Shown: positions 18,130 through 27,320 of the stretch, piece by piece
Numbering within the stretch: position 1 is the stretch's first letter
Layout of the letters: each line of letters starts with the position of its first letter
Assembly: GCA_023957475.1 (NCBI GenBank)
Contig: JAMLHA010000001.1
Span: forward strand, 62,001-126,000
Direction: 5' to 3'
DNA length: 64,000 nucleotides
From: Crocinitomicaceae bacterium
Lineage (GTDB): Bacteria > Bacteroidota > Bacteroidia > Flavobacteriales_D > Crocinitomicaceae
Made by a program: the position numbers and the translations under genes
Notes under the pieces: generated by a model
The model's database searches: none
What the model saw: the letters and a program-made list of their open reading frames with translations, nothing else
Told to the model about the DNA's origin: nothing

Positions 18130-19215
18130 ATGTTAAAACACATTATTCTAGCTAGTTCACTACTTTTTGTGACTACAGGAATTTTTTGTCAAGAAGACGT
18201 TAAGGTGCTTTCACAGAGTGAAGTTGAAGCATTGAAAAGTCAACTGCCTTTGGCTGCAGAAACAGCTTATAATGATGGTATTGCAGCATTGCAAGCTAAA
18301 AATTACACCTTAGCAGTCGATAAATTCACAGAAGCTATTAATGCGTATGAAAATTTTGAAAAAGCTTATTTCAATAGAGGATTGGCTTATGATGCATTGA
18401 ATAAAAATGAAAATGCTATTGCTGATTATAAGAAAACAATTGAATTGAATAAGGACAATGCCGAAGCTTTCTATAAAATGAGTGGTGTTTATGAAAAGTT
18501 AGGTGACAAAGAAAACACACTAATTTATTTATCAAAAGCTATTACAGCTAGTCCAACAGTAGTTGATTATTTATACAAACGTTCAACTATTTATTTTCAA
18601 GACAATGACTATGAAAATTCATTGAAAGATTTGAATGAAATAATCAAGCAAAATCCTTCTTATGCTTTTGCATACAACGATAGAGGAAGTATCAACCGTT
18701 TGCAAAATAAACTAGACGATGCCATTGCCGACTATAAAAAGGCAACTTTGTTGGATAAATCGTCTAAAATTGCATTCAATAATCTTGGTTCAGCTTACCG
18801 AAAAAAAGGAGATTATGATTTAGCAATAAAAGCGTTTGATGCGGCTATTGCATTGGATAAACAGTTTTACTTAGCGTTTAACAATAGAGGATATGCTCGT
18901 TATGAAAAAGGTGATTATGATGGAGCTTTAGCCGATTTTGACTTAACTCTTGCTATAAAACCTGATTATGCATTTGCTTATAACAACAAAGCATCTGTTT
19001 TGTTAAAGCAAGAAAAATGGAACGATGTTGTGAAAATGTGTGATAAAGCCATTCAGTTGGATGCAAATTACGGGAGTGCTTACTACAATCGTGGCATTGC
19101 CTACGAAATGTTGAGAAACCCGAAACAATCTTGTCAAGATTGGTCAAAAGCAGCTGAATTAGGCATAGAAGCAGCCAATTCTTATTATTCAAATAGCGAA
19201 TGTTATAAATTCTAA
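18130..19215 (+). CDS. Exported tetratricopeptide repeat protein
   Basis: A 361-residue protein with a signal peptide (MLKHIILASSLLFVTTGIFC, then QED) followed by about nine 34-residue TPR units. Typical units are AYFNRGLAYDALNKNENAIADYKKTIEL and AFNNRGYARYEKGDYDGALADFDLTLAI. TPR arrays act as protein-binding scaffolds; location is periplasmic or outer-membrane associated. A promoter (TTG at 18078, TATTTTTG at 18099-18106) precedes it. The PorE-like OmpA gene starts 10 nt after its stop, so the two probably act together in the envelope. Confidence 0.88.
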   Translation: MLKHIILASSLLFVTTGIFCQEDVKVLSQSEVEALKSQLPLAAETAYNDGIAALQAKNYTLAVDKFTEAINAYENFEKAYFNRGLAYDALNKNENAIADYKKTIELNKDNAEAFYKMSGVYEKLGDKENTLIYLSKAITASPTVVDYLYKRSTIYFQDNDYENSLKDLNEIIKQNPSYAFAYNDRGSINRLQNKLDDAIADYKKATLLDKSSKIAFNNLGSAYRKKGDYDLAIKAFDAAIALDKQFYLAFNNRGYARYEKGDYDGALADFDLTLAIKPDYAFAYNNKASVLLKQEKWNDVVKMCDKAIQLDANYGSAYYNRGIAYEMLRNPKQSCQDWSKAAELGIEAANSYYSNSECYKF

Positions 19216-19224
19216 AATCCAATT

Positions 19225-21339
19225 ATGAAAAAGATCGTATCAATATTTATAGCACTAATTTTCGGAGTAATTTCTTTTGCTCAGGACACACCTTTTGATA
19301 AAAGTGCATTCAAAGAAGACAAAGATGGGTTGAAAGAAGCGTTGAAAAATCTAAAAGAAGGAGATAAGTTTTATTTGCAAGAGCCTTTTGCAGATTACAA
19401 AAATGCAATGCCTTTCTATGAAAAAGCGTATGCGTTTAATCCAAATAATGCGGATTTGAATTACAAGTTAGGAATGTGTAATATCAATACCAATTTTAGA
19501 ACTCGTGCTTTGCCTTATTTTGAAAAAGCATATCGTTTAAACCCATTAGTAGCACCAGAGGTGAAGTATTACATCGGACAAGGGTATCATTTATTACAAA
19601 AATGGGATGATGCAATTAAAAATTACAATGAATTTGCGTCCAAAAATGCTGGTCAGCCAAATTCAGACCCAGAATTGCTCAAATCTGCAACAAAGAAAAT
19701 TCAAGAGTGTAAGTCTGGAAAGTTATTGGAAAAGAAACCAATTCGTGTGTTTATTGATAACATGGGAAAAAATATCAATACAGAATATCCTGAATACTGT
19801 ATGATTATGAATGCAGATGGTTCTGAAATGTACTTTACTTCTCGAAGAAATACAAGTACTGGTGGAATTATTGACAACATCAATGGAGGGTATTTTGAAG
19901 ATATCTTTTATTCTAAAAGCTCAGGCGATGGATGGGCTCCAGCTACCAATGTTGGCGAACCAATCAATACAAAGGGTCACGATGCTACTGTAGCTTTGAG
20001 TCCTGATGGATCAAAAATGTTGGTGTACATCGACGATAAAGGTGATGGAAATATTTATGAAAGTGTTCGTAAAGGTGATGCATGGAGCAAACCTAAAAAG
20101 ATGGATGCAATTATTTGTTCGCCTTATCACGAGTCATCTGCTTGGTACAGCAACGATGGTAAACGTTTGTATTTTATTTCCAGCAGACCATTACCTGGAA
20201 GTAAAGATAAAATGGAAAAAGACAAGGATATTTACTACGTAACTTGGAATGCAGAAAAACAAAAATGGGATAATTTAGTGCGTTTACCAGATAATATCAA
20301 TACACCTTACGACGAAGACGGATTGTTTGTTCACCCAGATGGAAAAACAATCTATTTTTCTTCTCGTGGACATAATTCAATAGGTGGTTATGATATTTTC
20401 TCAACTGAATTGCGACCTGATGGAACATTTAGCGATCCAATTAACATTGGTGTGCCTGTTAATACACCAGATGACGATGTGTTTTTCGTATTGTCAGCTA
20501 GCGGTAGATATGGTTACATGACTTCTTTTAGAGAAGATGGAATGGGAGAAAAGGATTTGTATAAAATTACGTTTTTAGGTGATGAAAAACCACCAATTTT
20601 AAATTCAGAAGACATCTTGTTGGCAGGTCTAGGTCAAGTTATTGCAGAAAAACCCGCTGAACCAATTGTTTCTAATCGTCGTGGTGAATTGGCGATTTTA
20701 AAAGGAACCATTTACGATGATAAAACAAAGAAACCATTGTATGCGAAGATTGAACTAACAGACAATGTGAAAGGTGAAATATTGGCAGAATTTGAGTCAG
20801 ATCCGGTAAATGGACGCTTTTTGGTGTCCTTGCCTGCTGGTAAAAACTATGGTATCGCTGTAAAAGCGGATGGTTATTTATTCCACTCAGAAAACTTTGA
20901 TATTCCTAAAGGAGCAGATTACCAGGAATATAACAAAGATGTGTACATGAAGAAAATTGAAGTGGGTGAAGTTATTGTGTTGAAAAACATTTTCTACGAT
21001 TTGGCTAAATATTCATTGCGCCCAGAATCTAAAACAGAGTTGGATCGTTTGATTAAATTATTGAATGATAATCCAACCATTAAGATTCAAATTTCTGGAC
21101 ATACCGACTCTCGTGGTTCTGATGAAATGAATAAAGAACTTTCTAAAAACAGAGCAAAAGAGGTGGTTACTTACTTAATTAAAGCAGGTATTTCTGAAGG
21201 TCGCTTAAAATATGAAGGATACGGAGAGGAACAATTGATTCACTCTGATGCAGAAATTGCGAAGCTAAAAACAGAAAAAGAGCGTGAGGCAGCTCACCAA
21301 GAAAACCGTAGAACTGAATTTAAAATCATTTCAAAATAA
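19225..21339 (+). CDS. OmpA/PD40/TPR outer-membrane-associated protein (PorE-like architecture)
   Basis: A 704-residue exported protein (signal MKKIVSIFIALIFGVISFA). The domains in order are TPR-like helices (about 35-150), a PD40/WD40-like beta-propeller with repeats such as SPDGSKM, SNDGKRLYFISS and HPDGKTIYFSSRG (about 185-440), a carboxypeptidase-regulatory-like domain (LKGTIYDDKTKKPLYAKIEL ... GYLFHSENFDIP, about 495-575), and a C-terminal OmpA peptidoglycan-binding domain (SGHTDSRGSDEMNKELSKNRAKEVVTYL, about 590-704). This order is the one described for PorE of the type IX secretion system, but Bacteroidota have several paralogues with it. It is probably cotranscribed with the upstream TPR gene. 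Confidence 0.88.
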   Translation: MKKIVSIFIALIFGVISFAQDTPFDKSAFKEDKDGLKEALKNLKEGDKFYLQEPFADYKNAMPFYEKAYAFNPNNADLNYKLGMCNINTNFRTRALPYFEKAYRLNPLVAPEVKYYIGQGYHLLQKWDDAIKNYNEFASKNAGQPNSDPELLKSATKKIQECKSGKLLEKKPIRVFIDNMGKNINTEYPEYCMIMNADGSEMYFTSRRNTSTGGIIDNINGGYFEDIFYSKSSGDGWAPATNVGEPINTKGHDATVALSPDGSKMLVYIDDKGDGNIYESVRKGDAWSKPKKMDAIICSPYHESSAWYSNDGKRLYFISSRPLPGSKDKMEKDKDIYYVTWNAEKQKWDNLVRLPDNINTPYDEDGLFVHPDGKTIYFSSRGHNSIGGYDIFSTELRPDGTFSDPINIGVPVNTPDDDVFFVLSASGRYGYMTSFREDGMGEKDLYKITFLGDEKPPILNSEDILLAGLGQVIAEKPAEPIVSNRRGELAILKGTIYDDKTKKPLYAKIELTDNVKGEILAEFESDPVNGRFLVSLPAGKNYGIAVKADGYLFHSENFDIPKGADYQEYNKDVYMKKIEVGEVIVLKNIFYDLAKYSLRPESKTELDRLIKLLNDNPTIKIQISGHTDSRGSDEMNKELSKNRAKEVVTYLIKAGISEGRLKYEGYGEEQLIHSDAEIAKLKTEKEREAAHQENRRTEFKIISK

Positions 21340-21368
21340 ATAAAATCAAATTGTAATGAGACAGTTTT

Positions 21369-21400
21369 GAAAGGGGTGTGTCATTTGAGACAACCCCTTT
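21369..21400 (+). terminator. Rho-independent terminator after the OmpA/PD40 gene
   Basis: AAAGGGGTGTGTC and GACAACCCCTTT pair with one bulged base around a 6-nt loop, followed by a T-rich tract. Confidence 0.75.
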
Positions 21401-21506
21401 GTTATTTATAGTTATTCTAAATAAAAAACCATTTTTTTGTGTTTTATACACTATTTATTAGTAAATTTGACATCTAAGCTGTGCATCACATTAAAAATGT
21501 TGAAGC

Positions 21507-22814
21507 ATGAAATTAAGTGTTAAAAAAGCCGCTAAAAAGCGTGTAGTAATTATTGGAGGTGGTTTTGGTGGGTTACAACTTTCTCAAAGTCTATCAAAAT
21601 CAGATTTTCAAGTAGTGTTGATTGATAAGAATAATTATTATCAATTTCAGCCATTGTTGTATCAAGTAGCAACCTGTGGGTTGGAGTCAACTTCTATTGT
21701 TTTTCCTTTCAGAAAAATATTTCATGGTGTAAAAAACTTCCATTTTAGACTATCAAAAGTAGAATTAATTCTACCCGAAGAAAATAAGATTGTTACCCAT
21801 TTAGGTGATTTGGAGTACGATTACTTGGTGTTGGCAACAGGAGCAGGAAATAATTTCTTTGGCAATAAAAACATAGAAAAGTATGCGTTGCCAATGAAGA
21901 GTTTAAATGAATCATTGCATTTGCGAAACGTAATATTGGAGCGATTTGAGCAAGCATTGAGTGCCACAGAAGAAGAGCAAGCAGGTTATTTAACATTTGT
22001 TGTTGCTGGTGGTGGACCAACAGGTACAGAGTTGGCAGGAGCATTGGCAGAAATGAAAAGCAATATTCTACCAAAAGATTACCCAGAACTGGATTTCACA
22101 AAAATGCGAATTGTTTTGGTGGAAGGTGGAAATCGTGTTCTCAACGCCATGCATGCTGATTCAAGCGAAAAGGCACATCATTATTTGAAAGAATTAGGTG
22201 TTGAAATACAGTTATCAACATTCGTAGAAAATTACGATGGACATGAAGTGCTCTTTAAAGGCGGTGATAGTATTTCTACAAAGACATTAATTTGGTCGGC
22301 AGGTATTAAGGGAAACATGATAGATGGATTATGTGATGCAGAAGTATTACCAGGAAACCGATTAAAAGTTGATGAATACAATCAAGTGATTGGTTACCAA
22401 AACATTTTTGCTATTGGCGATATTGCTTGCATGCAGTCAGAAGAAAACCCAAAAGGACACCCTCAAATGGCACAACCAGCGATTCAACAAGGTAAAAATT
22501 TGGCAAAAAATTTAATAGCCAAAAATACCAATCAATCATTGACGGCTTTTCGGTATAAAAACCTTGGTGCTATGGCTACTGTTGGGAGAAATAAAGCTGT
22601 GGTTGAATTACCAAAAAAACGATTTGGTGGCTTCTTAGCGTGGGCAACATGGATGTTTGTGCATTTGCGTTCCATATTCGGTATCAAAAACAAGTGGATT
22701 ATTTTTATCAATTGGGTGTGGAATTACTTTACATACAATTCTTCACTCCGATTGATTATCAGAAGAAGAGAGTTAGCACCACTGAAAGAAAATGTGTATG
22801 AAACTGAAATGTAG
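21507..22814 (+). CDS. ndh: Type II NADH dehydrogenase (NDH-2)
   Basis: A 435-residue flavoprotein oxidising NADH and reducing quinone at the cytoplasmic face of the inner membrane without proton pumping. The FAD-binding GGGFGG lies at residues 17-22 and the NADH-binding GGGPTG at 168-173. The quinone-site area (QMAQPAIQQGKNLAKNL) and the FAIGDIAC segment are present. The C-terminal tail (FGIKNKWIIFINWVWNYFTYNSSLRLIIRR) is hydrophobic and basic, as expected for the membrane anchor. A TAAATTTG box at 21462-21469 is the likely promoter. It would feed the quinone pool used by the alternative complex III encoded at the start of the window. Confidence 0.9.
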   Translation: MKLSVKKAAKKRVVIIGGGFGGLQLSQSLSKSDFQVVLIDKNNYYQFQPLLYQVATCGLESTSIVFPFRKIFHGVKNFHFRLSKVELILPEENKIVTHLGDLEYDYLVLATGAGNNFFGNKNIEKYALPMKSLNESLHLRNVILERFEQALSATEEEQAGYLTFVVAGGGPTGTELAGALAEMKSNILPKDYPELDFTKMRIVLVEGGNRVLNAMHADSSEKAHHYLKELGVEIQLSTFVENYDGHEVLFKGGDSISTKTLIWSAGIKGNMIDGLCDAEVLPGNRLKVDEYNQVIGYQNIFAIGDIACMQSEENPKGHPQMAQPAIQQGKNLAKNLIAKNTNQSLTAFRYKNLGAMATVGRNKAVVELPKKRFGGFLAWATWMFVHLRSIFGIKNKWIIFINWVWNYFTYNSSLRLIIRRRELAPLKENVYETEM

Positions 22815-23303
22815 TTACCCATTGTGCATTTAGATAAAAAACAATTGTAGTAAAATAAAATGAGATTCCTCAAAAGCCTTAGCGATTTTTATCGGATGAC
22901 TGTGTTTATTGGTTTTAAGCGGAGAAAGGAGGTTGCTTTGCCGTCTCCTTTCTCCTCTTCCTGATTGTTGTCTTTCCGAATCAACAAAAGTTGGCTCGGA
23001 ATCTTTTCTATTTTTAAAATTAATATTATATTACTGATTATGATGTGTTTATGTTGTTTTTTTATGTTTCCATGTACCAGCAAATGCACAACAAGTTGAT
23101 TTAATGAGATGATATAATTTATCTGTGAAAATCTGCATAATCAGCGGTATCAGCGTTCTATCTATATTGCCAAAGGCAATCTACCTCACGCTTTTCACTT
23201 AAACATAATCTAATTTAGTGCAACGATTTTTTAAAATAAATCTATACCTAACTAAAAGGATTATTAAACTTTTGATTATTTTTAACCCAATAATCATACA
23301 AAC
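22815..23303. other. Intergenic region with a strong 11-bp hairpin and dispersed-repeat words
   Basis: A 489-nt gap. The clearest element is a perfect 11-bp inverted repeat, GGAGAAAGGAG (22921-22931) and CTCCTTTCTCC (22945-22955), around a 13-nt loop and with no T-run. Further on are words of the dispersed repeat family (ATCAGCGTTCTAT at about 23150, TTGCCAAAGGCAAT at about 23167). A 34-codon ATG frame at 22861 runs through the hairpin but has no support beyond being open. Confidence 0.6.
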
Positions 23304-23867
23304 ATGGCAGGATTAAAATTTAGAGTTTTATTAGATTCCAAAGAAAAGGATGAGGTATTTAGAGATGTAATTATCCCAGATTCAGCAACTTTTGAAGATT
23401 TGTATAAAATTTGTATGCAATCTTTTGGGTTTAAAGGTGATCAAATGGCTTCTTTCTATATGTCAAACGATGAATGGGATAAAGGTCAAGAAGTTACCTT
23501 AGAAGACATGAGTTTTGGTGATGAAAATTCATCAACGCCTATTATGAAAAACACACATGTCAGAGAGTTCATTGAAGAACCTGATCAAAAGATAATCTTA
23601 GTGTATGATTTTATCAAAATGTGGATTTTCTTATTGGAATTAGTTGGTTATGAAAAAGATACACCAGCAGAACCAATTATTGCATTATCTATTGGTGTTT
23701 CTCCACGTGAAGATTCAAGAAAGGGCGATGAAACGGATATAATGTTTACTGGTGAATTTGATGAATTTGGTGAAGATGAAGAAGAGGATGAGTTTGGCTT
23801 CAATGATTTTGATGACGATTACAGTGATGATGATTATTCTTCATTTGATGGATACGATGATTTTTAA
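23304..23867 (+). CDS. Plasmid pRiA4b ORF-3-like family protein
   Basis: A 187-residue protein whose first 120 residues (KFRVLLDSKEKDEVFRDVIIPDSATFEDLYKICMQSFGFKGDQMASFYMSNDEWDKGQEVTLEDM ... KIILVYDFIKMW) match the pRiA4b ORF-3 / IS1096 TnpR-like family. The role of this family is unknown. The C-terminal 35 residues are almost only Asp, Glu, Phe, Gly, Ser and Tyr, an extreme acidic tail likely to be disordered. It is followed after 3 nt by a methyltransferase gene; the small gap suggests one transcript. Confidence 0.8.
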   Translation: MAGLKFRVLLDSKEKDEVFRDVIIPDSATFEDLYKICMQSFGFKGDQMASFYMSNDEWDKGQEVTLEDMSFGDENSSTPIMKNTHVREFIEEPDQKIILVYDFIKMWIFLLELVGYEKDTPAEPIIALSIGVSPREDSRKGDETDIMFTGEFDEFGEDEEEDEFGFNDFDDDYSDDDYSSFDGYDDF

Positions 23868-23870
23868 ATC

Positions 23871-24584
23871 ATGATACAAAAAAATGACCCTATTGGTCAA
23901 GCAATTTTAGATTTTTCAAAATCGAAGCAATCTGTTGACATTGTGGTGTTGTCCGATTTGTGTGAAGATGATGTCATACCTTCTGGTTATCTTTTTCGCT
24001 CGTTTAAAGAAATGCCCAATTTGGAAAAAGTTGCACTAAACCATTGCAAGGGAAGTGTTTTGGATATTGGAGCTGGTGCAGGTTGTCACAGTGTGGTTTT
24101 GCATGAAAAAGGATTGGATATTACAACGTTAGAAACATCAGAAGGTGCAACTACTTATCTTCAATCATTGGGAATTAAAACTCTCCATACTTCCATTCAA
24201 CAATTTTCCGACCAAACGTTTGATACCTTACTTTTGTTAATGAATGGTATTGGATTGGCAGGGAAATTGATTAATTTGGAATCATTTTTGATACATTTAA
24301 AAAAATTGCTTAAACCAGGTGGAATAATTATTTGTGATTCAACGGATATTCGCTATTTATACGAAGAGGAAGATGGTTCGATGTGGATGGATTTAACGTC
24401 GGAATATTACGGTAATTTTAAATTTCAAATGCGTTACAATGACCATCAAACAGATTGGTTTGATTGGTTGTATGTAGATTTTGATAGACTATCTGAAGCT
24501 GCTGATAAAACTGGCTTTACAACTACTTTACTTTACGAAGAGGAAGATGAAAATCATTATTTGGTTAAATTGAGCGTAAAATGA
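23871..24584 (+). CDS. Class I SAM-dependent methyltransferase
   Basis: A 237-residue protein with a Rossmann-type SAM-binding fold: motif I VLDIGAGAG at residues 63-71, an acidic residue at the end of beta 2 (LDITTLETSEG), and motif DTLLLLMNGIGLAG followed by LLKPGGIIICDSTD. No membrane segment. The substrate cannot be deduced. Its last codons overlap the start of the TraB-like gene (ATGA), so translation is coupled. Confidence 0.85.
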   Translation: MIQKNDPIGQAILDFSKSKQSVDIVVLSDLCEDDVIPSGYLFRSFKEMPNLEKVALNHCKGSVLDIGAGAGCHSVVLHEKGLDITTLETSEGATTYLQSLGIKTLHTSIQQFSDQTFDTLLLLMNGIGLAGKLINLESFLIHLKKLLKPGGIIICDSTDIRYLYEEEDGSMWMDLTSEYYGNFKFQMRYNDHQTDWFDWLYVDFDRLSEAADKTGFTTTLLYEEEDENHYLVKLSVK

Positions 24585-25459
24585 GTAAAAAAATAGGGTT
24601 TTTTGGTGCATTGCTTTGTTGCACAATTGGTTTTGGTCAATATTTGGATGAATTTCCAACGAAAGTCAATTCGTTATTATGGAAAATTGAAGGAAAAGAT
24701 GTAAAAAAAGACGCTTATTTATTTGGTACCATTCACATTATTGACAAGGATAAATTTTACTTTCCAAAAGAATTAAAAAAAATTGTTTCGAGTAGTAAAC
24801 AAGTAGTTTTGGAAATAGCAAATATCAACCAAGCTGAGGCAATGAAGTATGTTATCTTAGAAAAAGGTACTTTGTTTGATTTTTTTACCCCAGAACAAAA
24901 AGATTCTATTTTTTCGTGGGCTAAAAGTGAGCTAAAAATGGAACCCAATCAGTTTAAAATGTCGTATGAACGCATGAAACCATTTGTTTTGATTCAGGTT
25001 GCCTCTCAAAAAGCATTGATTGGAAAAACAGAGTCGTATGATTTAACCATTCAGCATTTAGCAAATGAGAATAAAATTCCGTCTGTTGGTTTGGAAACAA
25101 TCGCAGAACAGATGGCTATTTTTGACAAAATGGATACGATTAAACAACGCAATATGGTGATGGATTTCATTTGTAACCCACACAAACAAGATTCGTTAAT
25201 GGTCAATATGTTTGATATTTATTTAAAGCAAAACGTAGATGCCATGTATCAATACATGCAAGATGACGGAGGTAGTTTGATGGATGCACAAGAAGATTTA
25301 TTGGATAAACGCAACCGAAATTGGATACCTAAAATTGAAGCGTTGATCAAAGAAAAGAAAACGTTTATTGGTGTTGGAGCTGGACATTTGGGAGGTGAAA
25401 ATGGCGTTTTGCGTCTTTTGGAGAAAAAAGGATATCGATTAACACCGGTTTATTTCTAA
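24581..25459 (+). CDS. TraB/GumN family exported protein (Tiki-like fold)
   Basis: A 292-residue protein with an N-terminal hydrophobic signal (MSKKIGFFGALLCCTIGFG). It has both hallmark GxxH motifs of the TraB/PrgY/GumN/Tiki family: AYLFGTIHII near residue 48 and IGVGAGHLGG near residue 268. The family relates to Tiki metalloproteases, so metal-dependent proteolysis in the envelope is possible, but bacterial members are uncharacterised. It overlaps the preceding methyltransferase gene by 4 nt. The promoter of the next gene (TAAATTTG) overlaps its stop codon. Confidence 0.85.
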   Translation: MSKKIGFFGALLCCTIGFGQYLDEFPTKVNSLLWKIEGKDVKKDAYLFGTIHIIDKDKFYFPKELKKIVSSSKQVVLEIANINQAEAMKYVILEKGTLFDFFTPEQKDSIFSWAKSELKMEPNQFKMSYERMKPFVLIQVASQKALIGKTESYDLTIQHLANENKIPSVGLETIAEQMAIFDKMDTIKQRNMVMDFICNPHKQDSLMVNMFDIYLKQNVDAMYQYMQDDGGSLMDAQEDLLDKRNRNWIPKIEALIKEKKTFIGVGAGHLGGENGVLRLLEKKGYRLTPVYF

Positions 25460-25468
25460 ATTTGCACT

Positions 25469-25915
25469 ATGAAATTTGGTTTTTTAATACTATTTGTTGC
25501 TTTAATTGCTACGTCTTGTCAGAAATATAGCGAGCAAGAGTTGAATGCATTCGATGAAAAGATTTCGACTTATGTAAAAAAGAATAAATTGGAGATGACG
25601 AAGTCTGACTCTGGATTGTACTATCAAATTCACGAAAAAGGAACAGGTGATTCCATTAAAGCAGGAGCTTTAATTAGTGTTATATATACTGGTAAATTAT
25701 TGAATGGAAGAGTTTTTGATCAAGCAAAGGAACCTATTGAATTAGAGTTAAGCAAACTCATTTTAGGATGGAGAGAAGTTGTTTATTACATGCGTGTAGG
25801 CGGAAAAGCTTCTATCATTGTTCCTCCACAATTGGGTTACGCTGGTCGCACGATGCCCGAAATTCCTAAAAACTCAATTTTGCAGTTTGATATTGAGGTT
25901 GTAGATGCTTATTAA
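25469..25915 (+). CDS. FKBP-type peptidyl-prolyl isomerase lipoprotein (GldI-like size)
   Basis: A 148-residue lipoprotein with lipobox A-T-S-C (Cys17) and a single FKBP domain ([62 protein letters not shown]). The aromatic and hydrophobic pocket residues are largely kept. Gliding bacteria have a similar small FKBP lipoprotein, GldI; homology to it is possible but cannot be proved by eye. A -7 box TAAATTTG (25457-25464) overlaps the stop of the preceding gene, so it may be transcribed on its own. Its end overlaps the convergent symporter gene by 4 nt. Confidence 0.85.
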   Translation: MKFGFLILFVALIATSCQKYSEQELNAFDEKISTYVKKNKLEMTKSDSGLYYQIHEKGTGDSIKAGALISVIYTGKLLNGRVFDQAKEPIELELSKLILGWREVVYYMRVGGKASIIVPPQLGYAGRTMPEIPKNSILQFDIEVVDAY

Positions 25916-27195
25916 CCAATTGTTTTCTTCAATTGCTCTTTGTCAAGGTGGTTTTCCCAATTTGAAACCACTACACATGCTACGCCATTTCCGATAACAT
26001 TAACGAGTGCTCTACATTCTGACATAAATTTATCCACGCCTAAAATTAAAGTCATTCCTGCAACAGGGATTTCTGGTACAACCGTTAAAGTTGCTGCTAA
26101 AGTGATAAATCCAGCTCCTGTAACTCCAGCTGCTCCTTTGGAAGAAAGAATAGCAACCAACAACAACACCATCAAATGATCAAATTCCAAATGAATGTTA
26201 CAGGCTTGAGCAATAAATAACGCAGCTAAGGTCATGTAGATATTGGTTCCATCTAAATTAAACGAATAACCAGTTGGCACAACAAGTCCAACAACACCTT
26301 TGTCGCAACCAGCCTTAGTGAGTTTATCCATCAATCCTGGCAGTGCAGGTTCGGAAGAACTTGTTCCCAAAACCAAGAAAATTTCGTCTTTTATATAGCG
26401 TAAAAATTTAAAGATATTGAAACCATTCAAATAAGCAACTGTACCTAAAATAATAATGACAAATCCCAAAGAAGTGAGATAGAACGTTCCTACGAGCTTA
26501 CCTAAATAAAGTAGTGAATCAATACCATAAGCACCAATAGTGAATGCCATAGCTCCAAAGGCACCAATTGGAGCAGTTTTCATCAATAGTTCAACAATTT
26601 TAAATACTGGAACTTGCAATACGTTTAAAAAATCTATGACAGGCTGACTTTTTTCCGCAGTTAAAGCAAGAGCAATTCCAAATAAAATAGCAACTAACAA
26701 TACTTGCAAAATCACATCGCCAGTCATTGGACTAAAAAGTGTATCAGGTATGATGTTGAAAACGAAATTTACCAAGGAATTTTCCTCGGCAGCCTGTACA
26801 TATTTACTGATTTTTGAAGCATCCAATGTTGCGGGATCAATATTTAAACCAGCTCCAGGTTGAATAAAATGACTAACAACGAGTCCAACGATTAAAGCAA
26901 GTGTGGAAAAGAAAATAAAGTAACCAAAAGCCTTGGCTGCAACCCGACCTACTTTTTTTAAATCATTCATTCCTGCAATTCCGGTTGAAACAGTTAAGAA
27001 AATCACAGGCGCGATAATCATTTTAACCAATTTGATAAAACCATCACCCAATGGTTGCATAGTTTTACCTGTTTCTGGCCAAAAATACCCCAGAGTAACA
27101 CCTATAATGATAGCAAAAACAACTTGAACATATAATTGCTGATAAAACTTCTTCTTTTTTATAGGTTTATTTGGTGCATTGACATCAGTTATCAT
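25912..27195 (-). CDS. Dicarboxylate/amino acid:cation symporter (DAACS family)
   Basis: A 427-residue inner-membrane transporter of the GltP/DctA family, which imports glutamate, aspartate or C4-dicarboxylates with sodium or protons. The re-entrant loop 1 serine-rich motif [12 protein letters not shown], the transmembrane 7 motif [10 protein letters not shown] and the loop 2 [14 protein letters not shown] are all present, with eight or so hydrophobic helices. Which substrate it prefers cannot be read reliably. It is monocistronic, convergent with the FKBP lipoprotein, and the coding ends overlap by 4 nt. Confidence 0.95.
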   Translation of the reverse strand: MITDVNAPNKPIKKKKFYQQLYVQVVFAIIIGVTLGYFWPETGKTMQPLGDGFIKLVKMIIAPVIFLTVSTGIAGMNDLKKVGRVAAKAFGYFIFFSTLALIVGLVVSHFIQPGAGLNIDPATLDASKISKYVQAAEENSLVNFVFNIIPDTLFSPMTGDVILQVLLVAILFGIALALTAEKSQPVIDFLNVLQVPVFKIVELLMKTAPIGAFGAMAFTIGAYGIDSLLYLGKLVGTFYLTSLGFVIIILGTVAYLNGFNIFKFLRYIKDEIFLVLGTSSSEPALPGLMDKLTKAGCDKGVVGLVVPTGYSFNLDGTNIYMTLAALFIAQACNIHLEFDHLMVLLLVAILSSKGAAGVTGAGFITLAATLTVVPEIPVAGMTLILGVDKFMSECRALVNVIGNGVACVVVSNWENHLDKEQLKKTIG

Positions 27196-27320
27196 AAATT
27201 GAATTTAGAAACACCAAAGTAAAGAAATAATTGGAACATTTGACTTGTTGTTTTTTTATTTTTTTCTCTCAAGGAATAAAAATAGTTCAAATTGGTGTTT
27301 TTGATTGCTTTGTTATGTGT

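Noticed and set aside
22861-22965. 34-codon ATG frame MRFLKSLSDFYRMT...
   Set aside because: Open but very short, crosses a strong hairpin, lacks a -7 box near its start, and I cannot match it to any small protein family.
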